Below, in pieces: positions 13,261-26,428 of a stretch of DNA of 64,000 nt (position 1 is the stretch's first letter; each line of letters begins with the position of its first letter). This DNA is from Dioscorea cayenensis subsp. rotundata. Taxonomy: Eukaryota > Streptophyta > Magnoliopsida > Dioscoreales > Dioscoreaceae. The stretch covers positions 2,418,001 to 2,482,000 of the forward strand of contig NC_052475.1 of assembly GCF_009730915.1 (NCBI RefSeq). The letters run 5' to 3'. The notes beneath the pieces were generated by a model. The model saw nothing but the letters and a program-made list of their open reading frames with translations, was not told the DNA's origin and searched no databases. The position numbers were made by a program, and so were the translations under genes.

Positions 13261-14132
13261 TAAATAAATAAATATATATATATACACATTCAAACATCAT
13301 GCATGGCATCTGTCAATATGAAAATATAAAACCAAACTATATATATACATGAGTGATGACGTAATTTTTTTTATTTTTAATAAATATGTACAAGCCACCA
13401 TAAGTCCATGACATATTAATTTGACCGTGTTTTGGTTTTAAACTTTCAATTCATATTTATTTAATTATTTATATAGATAAATTATTTTTTTAATAAAAAA
13501 CACAAAAGCGTTTAATTTTTTTTTTTTTTGACACCACTATTTATAAAAATTAAATTTTGATAGTGATAAACATAGGGGAATATATATATATATTTGACAA
13601 AGGAAAAAGTCACATAAAACTATAAACACAATTTCAACAATTAACATTAAATTATATATATATATATATATATACACATAATTGAAGAAATGAATTTCAG
13701 TTGTAGACGAAACATGATGAGTATTATAATACAAAAATACATGTTTTAATTGATAAAGAGTAAAAAATAAAATATGTTTGTTTTGAAAAGAAAATTTTTA
13801 ATATAAAATTAACAATGTTTTTTAATTTTATATAAAATAAGGAAAATCTAGATTGATAGGCGCATGGAAGGAGGGGATGAAAATCCGGAAGATTGCTTGG
13901 AAAATGCAAGACACATTACTACGAGAATAAGGATAATATTAATATTTTTATTAATTAATAATAAGTTTGAGCATAAAACAAGGGCCCCACATAAAGGCAA
14001 ACTATTTGACTTATTTTAGGTGCTTTCTTTTGACTAAGGAATAGCCTAATATGAATTGTTTTTTTATGGTCTTGGAGTTTGGCCCACTTTCTGAGTAATA
14101 ATTTTTTTTTAAAAAAAAAACTTCATATAAAA

Positions 14133-14174
<42 letters not shown>

Positions 14175-17100
14175 AGTTTATAAAAAGTTGATCAATGAAT
14201 TGCCGACAGTGCTTTAACCTATCGAGACCAAAATTTTCTATGTGCTGGTTAAAAAATTAAAAAAATAATTCGTGGATTCTGAATTTTATAATACAAAAAT
14301 AAGAGATTTTATTTTTCAGATTCATAATTTCAATATTTGTAAAAAGAGAAAAAATCATTGTCTAGCGGTGTTAACTAATAAGGGCAAAATCATAATTTTA
14401 TTAAAAAACAACTTATATGATATTAACATATATATTAAGTTTATTAATATCTCAAAATTTCACTAAATAAAAAAACTTAAATTTTTAAAATAATATAAAA
14501 TCATATTTTTTTATGTCATGACGGTTTTTTTTGTTTTGTAAATCTGATAAACCACATAGAATAAAAAAATTTATTTTTATTTTATAAAAATAAAAATTTA
14601 TACGAGTTTTTTTTGTAATTTTCACAAAAAATTATGCATGCTATTATGACATGTGACTTGTTTATTGTGTCAAAAGAAAAAAGTTGATCAATTTTGTGAT
14701 CCAATGGCATATTTTATTTTAAAAAATAATCAACCATAATAAAAAAAAAGACATTTTAAAAAAATACCCAAATAAAAAAAACTACGATAAATAAAAAAAA
14801 ATTGAATTAAAAATCAAATACAATGACTAACGGAAATTGGTTTTAAGGGTAGTGGCTTGAGCAAGTAATTTTAAATTTCAATATTTAAGTATGTAAAAAA
14901 AAATACCAATTAAAAATAATCTACTTTCTATAAGGCTCATGCACCTTATTTCATCATAATAAAACCAATTTAATTGGGTTGTGGCCTAATTCTGCTATTC
15001 TTTAGGTATAATTCTTAAAAAAATTTATAATTTAAAAAATCATATAAATTGTGATTGGATGAACAAGAATTCATATGATAAACTCTAATAACATTCATGA
15101 TTTGATGGTGTCCTAATTCCATGTCATTAAATAGTGTTTGTGCTATAGTTAGGTTTAGGTATTCATCTTTCTCCTTGTCTGTCCATTTGCTTGGATTGAT
15201 GACGGCTAGATAAATTTATAAAAATAAATATTCTTTCTAGAATGTTAATTTAGATTGATTGGTCATAAACAAAACTTGTCAATTTATATGAATTATAATT
15301 AACAAACAGTATGAAATTGATATGTCCTGAGATAGATAACTTACCACGGCAGGATTTAATTTTATGCTAGAAAAGTCATGGTTATTAATTAGACATATAA
15401 TTAGTGCAAATTAAGGTATTATTGTTAGATATATATAAGTATTTTAAAATTAATTTTATCAAATACAAAAATTATTTAAAATAAAATGAGCCATTTGATT
15501 AGATCCATACACAATTAAATAAAAAATTGGTTATGGTTAAATATATTATTTGAATTTAAAAGATGAGCAACACTTATTTAGTGCAATGGTAAAGCACTTG
15601 GCAGTGCATGGTCAAATATGGGTTCAAAAATATTGTAGTAGTATTGGTTATGCATTGTTCATATGGTCCAATTACTGTAGAGTATTATTTATTAACTGTT
15701 CATTAGATCTTAATGTGGGTCTTTATGGGAAGAGTCATATTCTCTACTCCTCTAAAGTTACATGACACCACCATTCTAAAGTTGCATGACAGAGAGAATT
15801 TACCATTGTAGAGTGATAATTTTTATTATCCACGTATTAATCCACCCTACATAGTGAATTTCTTAGACATTATTAAGCAATTATAACAACTGCATTTCTA
15901 TACATGTTTGTAATGTTAATAAAACTCTGTTATCTTTCTCATTAAAAAAAAATTAATAGATGACACATGTTAACAAAAAACGCAAAAAGTAACAATAGCG
16001 GATCTTATTTTTCTATATATCTAATTTACTCTACTTTTGAAAAAATTGACTTCTCAATATAATAAGTTTTAAAGTAAGAAAACGTCTTTTCAACATAATT
16101 TTAAAATAAAAAATTATTTTTTTTATAAAATAAATAATCTACTAATCATATATTACTCATTAAATCTAAAAAAAATTTGACCTCCTAACTTTTCACATAA
16201 AATTATAAGCATTATGTGTTATATTACATTGGTCAAAATTACCATTATATTTTATTTTTTAAATCTTCTACCAATAACCCGCCATTCACACCACATTTTT
16301 TTATTGTCCGAGCAGATTATTATAATTTTTTGATAAAAAAAATTTTGGGGAGAGTTAAAAAATAAAAAATAAAAATTCAAGTATTCGTTAGATCATTTGG
16401 TGCGTCATGAACTAGATAATAAAAATATATATATGAATGTATTTTTATCTTGGTACAAAAAGGTGGCTAAGGCATATGAAAACACAACAAAAGCGTGCAA
16501 GACTTTTGACAAAACATATGACTTGGAAATGCATTTTTTTTTCTCATGATGTGATGGTTTTGTTGACCAAAAACTCCTGGTTTGGTGTAAAGTATTAATA
16601 ACACATATAAGTTATAAACTTTCCACATTTCATGAAGCATCAAAAGAATTTTTCAATATCACCATCAAAACTATATCCACTGAAAAATAAAATAAAATTT
16701 TGTCAACTTGCGCATTAAAATAATAAATAAATAAAAATTATGTTCTCATGAACTACATAATTTTTTTTTTTTTTACAAGTGTCACATGTAAATGTATGTT
16801 GGAAGTGTGCACATAACCAAAAATTGATTGTTCAGCCCATATATCTTCACCCGACCGATACAGGATTAGGTTGCAAACCCACTCCCATAGCTACGGATCT
16901 TTTTTGGCACCCATTGCGTCCAAAAAATTTTGAATCTAAGTATTAAACTTCCTGCAATAAATCTTTCATAGAAAAAACTCTTGGCTTAATTCATTCCTTC
17001 CCCTAAATAAAACATTTTTAAAAATAGAAATAATTAAAGTAATGTTACCATTTTATTTAAATTTTTTAAAAAAAAATGTTTAGCCAACTAAACTTCATCC

Positions 17101-17589
17101 ACGTGATAATAATTTTTAAAAAAAATCATATATTTGCTAAATATATTCTTTTAAACATTTATTCTATTCACTAAACATTTTTGACATTTTAACAAGGTAA
17201 TTGTTAAATTTTCCAAAAAAGGAAAAAATAATTTATATAAAAATTACATCTTATTTGAGAGATGTCATTCACTACATTGCATGTATTTCAATATCTCTGA
17301 ACCACACAAAGTAAAAAAAAAAATTCACCACAATAAAAATGAAATAACCACGCATAGATTATATTGACAGCTAATTTAAGCGTTCATGAGTCTAATACAA
17401 GACTGTCTTTTGCACTACAACAAATACAAAAGAAAAAAGAAAAATAAAAAACTATCTATCACTGACTACAGGTATTGTTGACACAACAACTGATTGATTC
17501 AGTGAAAGAAACCGATGAAACCGCGGTTTCATCTTCCTATGGTGGTTTGTTCTTCCAATCAACTGTTGTATCGGACAAGGTGAACTCTC
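13259..17589. other. AT-rich intergenic region
   Basis: About 4.3 kb of low-complexity A/T-rich DNA between two minus-strand genes. It holds several AT runs and the SINE-like element at 15570-15950. Short ORFs here have A/T-driven composition and no recognisable domain. The part next to 17590 is the presumed 3' UTR of the DUF3755 gene. Confidence 0.6.
15570..15950 (+). mobile_element. Probable tRNA-derived SINE
   Basis: AGTGCAATGGTAAAGCAC (about 15580-15597) resembles an RNA polymerase III box A, and TGGGTTCAAAA about 31 bases further resembles box B. Such spacing is normal in plant SINEs. The unit ends with TCTCATTAAAAAAAA at about 15950. Imperfect flanking matches (AGATGAGCA before, AGATGACACA after) could be a target-site duplication. 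There is no cloverleaf, so it is not a tRNA gene. Confidence 0.55.
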
Positions 17590-20500
17590 TTATTGCCCTG
17601 ATTGCCTCGGCACGGAAGGCGGTGGAAGGATGGAGTTGGCCAGTTCTTCGTTCACCTTCACGGGAAGCGGCGGCATCTGCTTCATTATCTCCGGCATCTC
17701 ATTCATTCTGTATCACAAGTTCAATGAGCTCCAGTGAAATAACTGAAAACCCTAATTTGATATTAAGGTACTAAGCAAACAAAAACAAACCAAGGATTGT
17801 ATATCTTTATCAGTTGTGAATACGGTAATAAACCTTAATGAGATTTGTTTCATTGTTAGATCGTATTAAAAGTTCGGTTTATCATCAATGATGATCCGGC
17901 AAATGCATTTGTTAGACAAGATTAATAATTTGAGGCAGATAGGTACGCACTTTTCCATATAGATATCTTGCAGCAAGATATTTATATCTTATGCATATGT
18001 TGTCTCGGTTTAAGAAACAGCTAAAGGTGTCAGGATTTTAATCACATATCTATTGCTGATAATCTAACAAGCAAAACACATCAGAATAAACTTTGATTTA
18101 ACATTGTAGCAGTGTCTCACATGTGCATGTCGCATGTCGGCTGCTAAAATAACACATTCACATGCATTTTTTGCTTTTAAAAGTTCAATAGATCTTCTTG
18201 TACCAATCACAACACATCGAGTTAGGACGGTCCTTTGTCTACCATAAACTAGAAAATAGAGCAGCAAAACAATCAACTTCAAAGGTAACACAATGCAGCA
18301 ATTAGCCAATGCACAAAAGCAGATAAGTGATTGATCATTATTGAATAATCTTACAACTTGATTGCATAGATATATTTGGCATCGAGAAAAGACTTACTCG
18401 TTCATGATTGTGAGGATATTGTCATATGTTTGCTGGAAGAGATTGATGTTATCCTGGAGCTGCACAGAAATAAATTCTCAATTAAACCAACTGCAAGCAT
18501 AAATTTGAAGTCACCGATATGAGAACATGACTTCAGTAAAACAATGATGAGAGAGGGATTACAGAATCTTAGAAATACTTGTTAGGTTACCACAAGTTTT
18601 CAGAAGTTAGTGTACTGCTGCATTTTAGTCAGTAAATATAGTGCATTTAGATAGGTTCATTATATATTTAATGGGTGCTTACCAGAAAGTTAGCAAGATT
18701 GGTGCTAATTTGATTGAAAGCCTGCATATTTTGTTCTAGAAGCTGTCCTGTAGCACCACCAATCGCTGCGAGAAGCAAGTGATAGATGGTTGATAGTAGA
18801 TGGAAATATATTTTAAAAAAAATGGAACACAGAAACTCATGGTAAACACAATAATACAAATTTTATGAACCATGTGTTCCACTTCTCTACATACATAATT
18901 GTCATATATGGAGGACAAAAAGACTGTTTAGCAAGCAAATACTTGTAACTTTTGCTGGACTTTGTGCATTTATTTATTGTCAGCATAAGTGTAACATCTA
19001 CTGAACAAACGGTTTCAGCTTTCAACAAGTCATTGGACAACTAAACATCTTTCCTTAGTTATTAACTTCTTATTCATCTTTTTCTAACAAATAAGGAAAC
19101 TAGTTTCATAGAATGGTAATCTAATCAAGAACTTTCTAGAGCTTAAATTCACGAATATAATCTTCACGTGACAGCAGACTATTTTTCTTGCTCTGGCTAG
19201 ATAATAAGTCAAAGTTCATAATATCATGGATTTCTACAGCATCCATCCCAGCGCACCAAACATACAAAATGCAGCCTAGTAATAGAGTCAAGTCTCCCTG
19301 AATAACTCAATCAAAATCAAGATCCACATTGTTCAAGATTAATTATAAGAAAGAAGACAACATTACTCAAGTTTAAGAGGGTACCTTTAAGAGATGGACC
19401 AAAAAAAAAATCCTACATGACATAGGAAGTCAAGAAATTTAGTTTAGGTCGGCCACTTCATTTAATTGACGGCTGAACGATCTCAAGTTTTTTATGGAGA
19501 GTACTGCAGGATTTAGCTTTTAAAACGCTTTTCCTATTTTGGTTATTCTAGTCACTTAAACTTGGTTTTTTTTTTCTCTCGAAGGACTGTTTAGCAATTT
19601 AATTTAGCTTAAACTTGGATTATTTAAACTCATTATTTAAGATTTGTTAGACATCTTTTTTATTATTACTCATCTTTTAGAATATCAAACTTGTGAGTTT
19701 ATTGGATTTAATCTCAAACCCGGAAAATCGACATTTGTTTATGATTTTTTCGTTTTTTTCCCTACATCAGTTTGCATCAGAGCTAGAGTGGATTACGGCT
19801 AATAATGAGGGGAGGCAACCATCTTGTTAATGAAGATAAAGGGAAACGGGCTCTTTATGCAACACAATAATAAGGATCAAGGTATGGGTCGATTTGAGCA
19901 GAGCTTGGAACATATTATAGAACAAATGGCTTAATTAATGGGTGCAACAGAATTAACAATAACGCTAGGGCTAGGGCTCATATGGGAAGAGTTGCCCTTG
20001 TATGGTTATTTAAATATTTGGAGATTCCCATGCGGAGTGATTTTTTTGGTGGGATAAGCTAGACACTGACGAGTGAAGGCAAACAAAATGCACCATTAAT
20101 ACATGGCGAAAGATGAGCAAAAATTGTTAACCACGTTCTTATGTCTAGATTATGAATAAATTTTGGTTTTGCAATATCATATGTGCGCAAGGGTTATTAG
20201 GATTTTGCAGGACTATGCCATGGAGTTCTTGGGGCTAGCAGAGTGTAATAAATTGCAAGAATGAGTTACAACAAGTGGCAAGGCATTTGGATGGGTTGAA
20301 GTATGCAATCCAAGACAGAATTGGGATTCGATCACTACATATAGCAGTGAACTTGTAGAGGTGGAAGCTCAGATCTTGAGAACAGAGCTATTTATTTAAG
20401 AAATAAGCAAAACTTTGGAGAGTTAAATCAAAAGGGTAGGAGTTCTACACAAGAATTTACCCCCCGCTATGAGAAGCCTAATGACTTTAAAGTGGTTCCA

Positions 20501-23500
20501 GACAAGAGGAGACAAAAAGACAGCATCGGGAAAAGAAATGAGTAAGTCGACCACCCAATGCTAGGCCAATGTTGGGTAAATGCTACAATATTAATCAGTA
20601 GGGCTAGAGTCTAATTATTATAAACTATGCATGAATGTGAACATAGTGAAGCATAATGATCCAGGTAAGGACGGGACTGAAGAGGTGATTATTGTGATCT
20701 TGATGGAGATGACGTTGACTATAAGTTTGAGAATGATAATGGGATGTATGTGGTCAGAAGGATGATGATTACACCAAAGTTGGAAGACAAGAATTAGTGA
20801 CACGAGTATTTCCATACTAAGCAAAAGAAAACCAAGCAAATTTTAGAACAAACAAATTTAAGTACAAGGCTGCTGCAAACAAGAAATGAAGAGAGCAAGT
20901 GTTCAAGGTAGGGCCATGGTTATAGTGTTCTTGCGCAAGGAGGAGGTTTCCAATTAGCACTTACCACAAGTTGCAGTAAAAGAAGTATGGACGACATAAG
21001 AGTCTTGAAAAATATCAATGATAATGCTTATGGCATTGACTTGCAAGATACTTGAAGAACTTTGAAGACATTTAATGTTGCGGATTTGTATCCAGATATC
21101 AACTTGAGGTCGAGTTCTCTTCAAGTGGTGGGGATTGACATGGGATAGTCAAGAAACTTGGTTTAGGTCATGCACATCATTTAATCACCAGCTGACCCAT
21201 CACGAGTTTTTTATGGGGATTACTGTAGGATTTAGGTTTTTAAAACACTTTTCCTATTTGGTCATTCTAGCCACTTAAACTTGGTCTTTCCCTGAAGGAG
21301 TTATTTAGTAATTTAATTTAACTTAAACTCAGACTATTAAAACTCTTTAATTGAGATTTGTTAAATATTTTTTTAATTATTCATCCTTTAAAATATCAAA
21401 CTTTTGAGTTTATTCCTAAATTGGGGTTTATAATCAAACCCTAAAAATTGAGATTTATTCTTAATTTCTTCACTATTTCACTGAATCACACAAAATTAAA
21501 AAAGAACATAATTAACCAAAAGAAAACCCAAACCTCTATATGAGATATCATCATCATTGTCAACAGGCAGCATAGGTAAAGCATATTGAGGAGCACTAGG
21601 CCGTGCTGCCAAATGAGTTGATGGCTTCGTTGAAGAATCCGTAGCTCTTTCCTGCAAGAGATGCTAAATCATTTCCAACTTTCTAAAAGTGATAACAAAT
21701 GATACGATTCATAGAAATAGTTCAACACTGAACAACACCATGACCAACAAAATGCTAGAATTTGACAATATATTATGCTCCTTGCCTACAAATAGAAAAA
21801 TAATTGACTGAAAATCAATTCTTTAACCCTTATTGAAATATAAAGTAGTCCTTTATTGCCATGAATCAGCTGTATATAACCTTCAAAAGGGTATTGCCCA
21901 TTAATTCAAAAAAAAAAAAAATTTAATGACTTTTTGCTCCTAGAAGATTGACATGTGAATTTTAGAAGAGTTGATTGGCTGCAAAAATACCATTTCCTCC
22001 CAATACAAATTTTAGAAGGCCAGAAAAAATCTAAATCAACCAATTTTCTCTTTGGTTAAATAATATCAACCTTGAACAAGTGGGCCACAAGAAACAAAAA
22101 TAAATAAATAAATAAATATATAATAATATTAATAATAATAAACATTGAAGCTATTAAATATGTGTAGTTGACAGAAGATGGGAAATAAAATTCACAGGGA
22201 ATTGTTTGTTCAAGTGCATGTTCATTTGCAAAAAGGTGGCCAAATTTGTGAAGTGGGATGTAAATCCACATTCCCTTAAGTATAACTGAACTCACAATTA
22301 TGTTCATTTCGGTGGAAGTGAGATGTCTAGAGGTGCAATATGTAATGAGTGATTATTTTATAATTTTTTGTAATTTATCATAATTTTGAGAAACAAACTC
22401 CTCAAGTTTCATTTCTTTATATAAAAACCTCAAAAATTAATTTTCTCTTCAAAAGATCTCTCTACGTTAAACTTATTATTATAAAATCTAAAAATGGCAC
22501 AACTACCCTTTGTTCATAACTTCAAAATAATATTTGAATTAATATGCATGTGTGTGTAAATGTTTTACATTTAAACGAACTCTAAAATTTCTTTTCTATG
22601 TTCATTTTGGTGAGAGTGAGATGTCTAGAGGTGAAATATATGAGTGATTATCTTATAAATTTTTGTAATTTATCATGATTTTGAAAAACAAACTCCTCAA
22701 GTTTCATTTCTTTATATAAAATCCTCAAAAATTATTTTTTTCTTCAAAAGTTCTCTCTACTTTAAACTCATTGTTATAAAATCTAAAAATGGCACAACCA
22801 TCCTTTGTTCAAAATAATATTTTAATTCATATACAAGTGTGTAAATGTTTTACATTTAAACGAAATCTAAAATTCATTTCCATGAGTTTATGTAAATTTT
22901 TAAATTTTCAGAAAAATTAACAAATGCAGTTTTGCCAGATTGTATTAAATTTCAATTTAATAGTGTATTTAAAGAGATGGTATCAAATTTCTGGTTATTC
23001 TTTTAGAAAAATAAAATTTAGGTATTTTCTTTGAAAAATTAAGATAAAGTATGGAGATTCATAAAAAAAAAAAATCACGCCACTAACAACCCACTTCAAT
23101 TCATTTTGCCCTGAAGTGGCTTAGTGGCTTTAGTACAAAATTTGGGAAGTAGTCAAGTGAGGGAAGTCCCTCACTTCCCTCACTTCATGACAAAGAACGC
23201 CCTAAGTGGACGGAAGTCAAACCACCTCCCCATTTTTCCTCTCACTAACCTGCAAATGAACATGTCCTAACTCCGGAATCAAAACCAGTGAAAGAACTAG
23301 ATGCTCAGAATATTTAAGGTTTCAAAAGAGAGTTAAGAACAAAATTGTAACTCAAAGACTTCTGACAGAAAGAATGCAGAAATTTACAAAGTTTTCATCA
23401 CATACAGATGCTAGAACAAGGCGTATGTTTTCTATCATATAGCCTAATGGGTAAAGGATGAGCAGAACATCAACGAAAGCTCACCTTTTTATCTTTGTTT

Positions 23501-26170
23501 TTCCTTGCAAGTTCCTCCTTCCTTCTCTTTCCACTTTCCTTTTTCTATAACACATCATGAAAATCAGTTTAGAGCCAGATTTCATATCCAGATAAACAAT
23601 TTTAATAAGAGACAGAGAGAGATAATATATTACACTCGGTAACTTATAGAAACTAAATCCTAGGAACATAAACAGAATATTTTTACATTGCAGCTGTATG
23701 AAGAAATTCATAATGTTTGGAAGTATATATAAAAGGAAAACATATTTATATAACATACATAAAAAAGAAATTTGTGAGATCAATATAAATGAAAGCCTTA
23801 ATCAGACATCAATATCGCTTTACAGTCCTCAGAGTAATTGTCACCAATCCCTTCTTTCACATTTTCTAATTAGACAACTGAAAAAGGAACCAACTATCTC
23901 ATCACCTACCTGATCTTATCAAATGCCATTACTATCTTCTTATCTGTGAAGGTGATGAAAGTCTGCATGAAGTTAGCAAATAGAGACCTGAACTAGCCAA
24001 TGCTCGCAGATCATGGATGAAGATAAAATTTGATCTCACACCAATGGCTACGCTATAATTGTAGGCAAGCAAGTAAGAAAATGAGAAAAAATACTAGAAG
24101 AACAAATTATACCAGAGTTCCAAAATGAAGACATTATATTGTAAATGTTGTGCATCTGAGCATTTCTATATTCCAAGTCATTGGAGAACTTTGCATTAGC
24201 AAACTCGGTAACTTACAGTCATCCATCTGCACCGCAGGGCCACATCTCGGACTGTCTTGTCTTGCAACTCCATTGCAATTTTGGCATAACGAATGAGACT
24301 TGCATCAGAAGCATATCTGGAAGCAAATATATTTGTCAAGTAAATGTCTAGTTTTAATCATATATAAAACATTAATAACAACAATACCACTGAAGCAATA
24401 GTAAATGGAACTGGTCTGAGACGTATCTTTGACCAAAGAAAAAGACCATAAAACAAGTAAAGATTATAACTGGATAAAATTGTCCCAAAAGACATTCTTT
24501 CCGGTTGTAATTCTAACATCAGTTCCTAGACACAGTTTTAAAGCAACCCCCGAAAGTAGTTCTTCCTACTTATTCCCACCGAAGTTCACTTTTGATACTA
24601 CCCCACATCTCCATTTTCTTAGTTAGTGTTTATTAAAAAATCCATATCACCACAAGTGTTTATTAAAAAATTCATATCACCACAAGCCAATATTTATTCA
24701 GACAACTTAATCTAAACTTGCTAAGACAAACCTAAACATGTAACTTATTTCTATGAATTTTACAAAGGGATTATGACAAACAAGATCTGAAAAGAAAGAC
24801 AACCATATTTCTCATCATTCTTTCTGATATCACACCAGTAGCTCCAGTAAAATCCTTATTTCATATCAAATTTTTTGTTACTACATGAAGCAAGCTTGAA
24901 AAAACTTGTATACTCATGCAAACTGGAATTTTTCTTTTATATAGTCAAAATGTCTCTTAAACTTATCTATTCATTTCTATGAATTCTTGTAGTGGGACAA
25001 TGACAAACTACAACATAAGATTAAAAAGAAAATTAATCACATCTCTCAGTATCTCTTTCTGACATCTTGGCAAAAGATCCAGTAAAATCCTTATTTCTCA
25101 TCATACAATTGTTGCTACACAAACCAATTTAGCAAGAAATATTTATACCTACCATGCATTATCACATAGAACAGAAGATATGAGTTACAATATGAAAATA
25201 CCTTTCTATGAATTCTTCAGCAGGGACAATGACAAACAACAAAATAAAACTTAAAAGAAAAATAATCATATCTCCGATCACCTCTTTCAGATATCACACC
25301 AATGGCTCCCTAAAATTCTCATTTCTATAATACTTTGTTGTTGCTATTTTAACCCATATAGCAAGAAACCTTTATGCTTAGCATGCAAAATACCATAAAA
25401 GAGAATATACAAGTTCAATACAACAATTACACGTGTGAGTGTCCATCTTAAAAACAAACTTCAAGATATAGAATAAAGAACCATTTTGCTCATGCCATGC
25501 ATGTGTACCAAAATAAACATCTCAAAAAAGTTTAAACGTATAAAATCCAAAAAAGACTCTTTTTCTACACAACCAAATGTGGAAGAGAAAAAGATGATAA
25601 AGACAAATGCTTCCAACAAGAGGCCAGACAAATTTCCCAAAAGAAAAACTAAAACAGAAATACCGATCATGGAATACTAAGTAGTACAGCACAAAGCTAA
25701 TTATTTTAGAAAGCCTCCATAATAAAAACCCTAAATTCAAAAATCTAGCATACAAATGTGTATAATTCCCAACCATATTACCACACAAATCCCTCAATTC
25801 CTTCCCCCACATTAAATCTCATTTCAAGATTGACTCCAATCACTCAACCATAATTCCAAAATTCAAAGCTATGCACAATATCCCAAAATCAAACAGCACA
25901 AAAACCTCAAAGAAATTAACAAGAATAAAGACAAAGCAAAGGAATGAATTGAATAATCACTAACTTAGCCAATCCGTCCTCCAAGATCGTCTGCTCCTCG
26001 GAGGTCCACTCAATCGCCAGTCCAGGGTTATGTTTCAACCCCTGCCCAGGCCCCGAAGCATTCCCCGCCGCCGGCGCCGCCGCTGCCGCACCATTATTAG
26101 GGTTCCCCGCCGCTCCACCGCCCCCGGCGGCACCGTCCTGATTCCCCGTCGGGTTCGCACTCGCCGCCAT
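17590..26170 (-). CDS. MYB/SANT-like DUF3755 protein, 248 aa
   Basis: Seven minus-strand exons join in frame: 25965-26170, 24217-24316, 23485-23544, 21534-21651, 18683-18765, 18398-18459 and 17590-17707 (TAA). The ATG at 26170 opens an Ala/Gly-rich N-terminus of about 50 residues. A single MYB/SANT-like unit spans roughly residues 54-102: EWTSEEQTILEDGLAKYAS, then RYAKIAMELQDKTVRDV and LRCRWMT. A basic Lys-rich exon (KKESGKRRKEELARK) is a likely nuclear signal. The DUF3755 core includes YALPMLPVDNDDDISYR, IGGATGQLLEQNMQAFNQ, NINLFQQTYDNILTIM and the C-terminal MKQMPPLPVKVNEELANSIL. From the SANT-like unit I infer a nuclear protein; its function is unknown. The gene is stretched to 8.6 kb by repeat-laden introns. 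Confidence 0.92.
19418..21488. mobile_element. Degenerate LTR retrotransposon (~2.07 kb) in DUF3755 intron 4
   Basis: Two direct repeats of about 350 bp, at 19418-19768 and 21136-21488, both begin TGACATnGGA and share CTTAAACTTGG and AATATCAAACTT blocks. Just inside the left one, GCATCAGAGC at about 19774 resembles the primer-binding site complementary to initiator tRNA-Met (TGGTATCAGAGC). A purine tract (AAGTGGTGGGGAT) precedes the right repeat, as a polypurine tract should. The 1.37-kb interior holds only gag-like scraps and a fragment reading GMYVVRR, typical of the end of Ty3-type gag. There is no polymerase, so the element is non-autonomous or deleted. The terminal repeats have diverged noticeably, so the insertion is old. 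Confidence 0.8.
22301..22885. repeat. ~298-bp tandem duplication in DUF3755 intron 4/3 side
   Basis: The unit starting TGTTCATTTnGGTG at 22301 recurs at 22599. Both copies contain GAGATGTCTAGAGGTG, CAAACTCCTCAAGTTTCA and CTAAAAATGGCACAAC. The copies are about 90% alike by eye. The repeat lies between exons 3 and 4. Confidence 0.85.
24748..25430. repeat. Three ~228-bp diverged tandem repeats in DUF3755 intron 1
   Basis: Units start TTTCTATGAATT at 24748, 24974 and 25203. Each continues with a GACAATGACAAAC-like block, a TCTTTCnGATATCAC-like block and AAAATCCTTATTTC. They are more diverged than the other tandem repeats in this window, so this array is older. Confidence 0.8.
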
Positions 26171-26390
26171 CGAAATCTTCTCGAATTCTCACCACCAGGG
26201 CTCCATTGCCGCCAAATCGAAGCTCTTCTTTCCAAGAAAAGGTGATAAAAATGGAAACTTTTTTCTTCTTTTCGCCTTCGAGTTCTTGCAGAGAAAAAAA
26301 AAACAATTTTTTTTTAAGGGTTTCTCAAGAGTCAGACACTTGGATTGGTTTTTTTTATAAATAATAAATTTCAGAGACTTATTAGATTAG

Positions 26391-26428
<38 letters not shown>

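Noticed and set aside
15580..15640. tRNA gene
   Set aside because: Box A and box B resemblance only; no acceptor stem, anticodon arm or cloverleaf can be formed. I found no tRNA or rRNA gene in the window.
15550..15765. 71-codon ORF
   Set aside because: It overlaps the SINE-like element, including its promoter-like boxes, and has no protein-family match that I recognise.
23160..23190. CRISPR-like or regulatory palindrome (GTGAGGGAAGTCCCTCAC)
   Set aside because: A single short palindrome in an intron repeat of a plant gene; no array and no sign of function.
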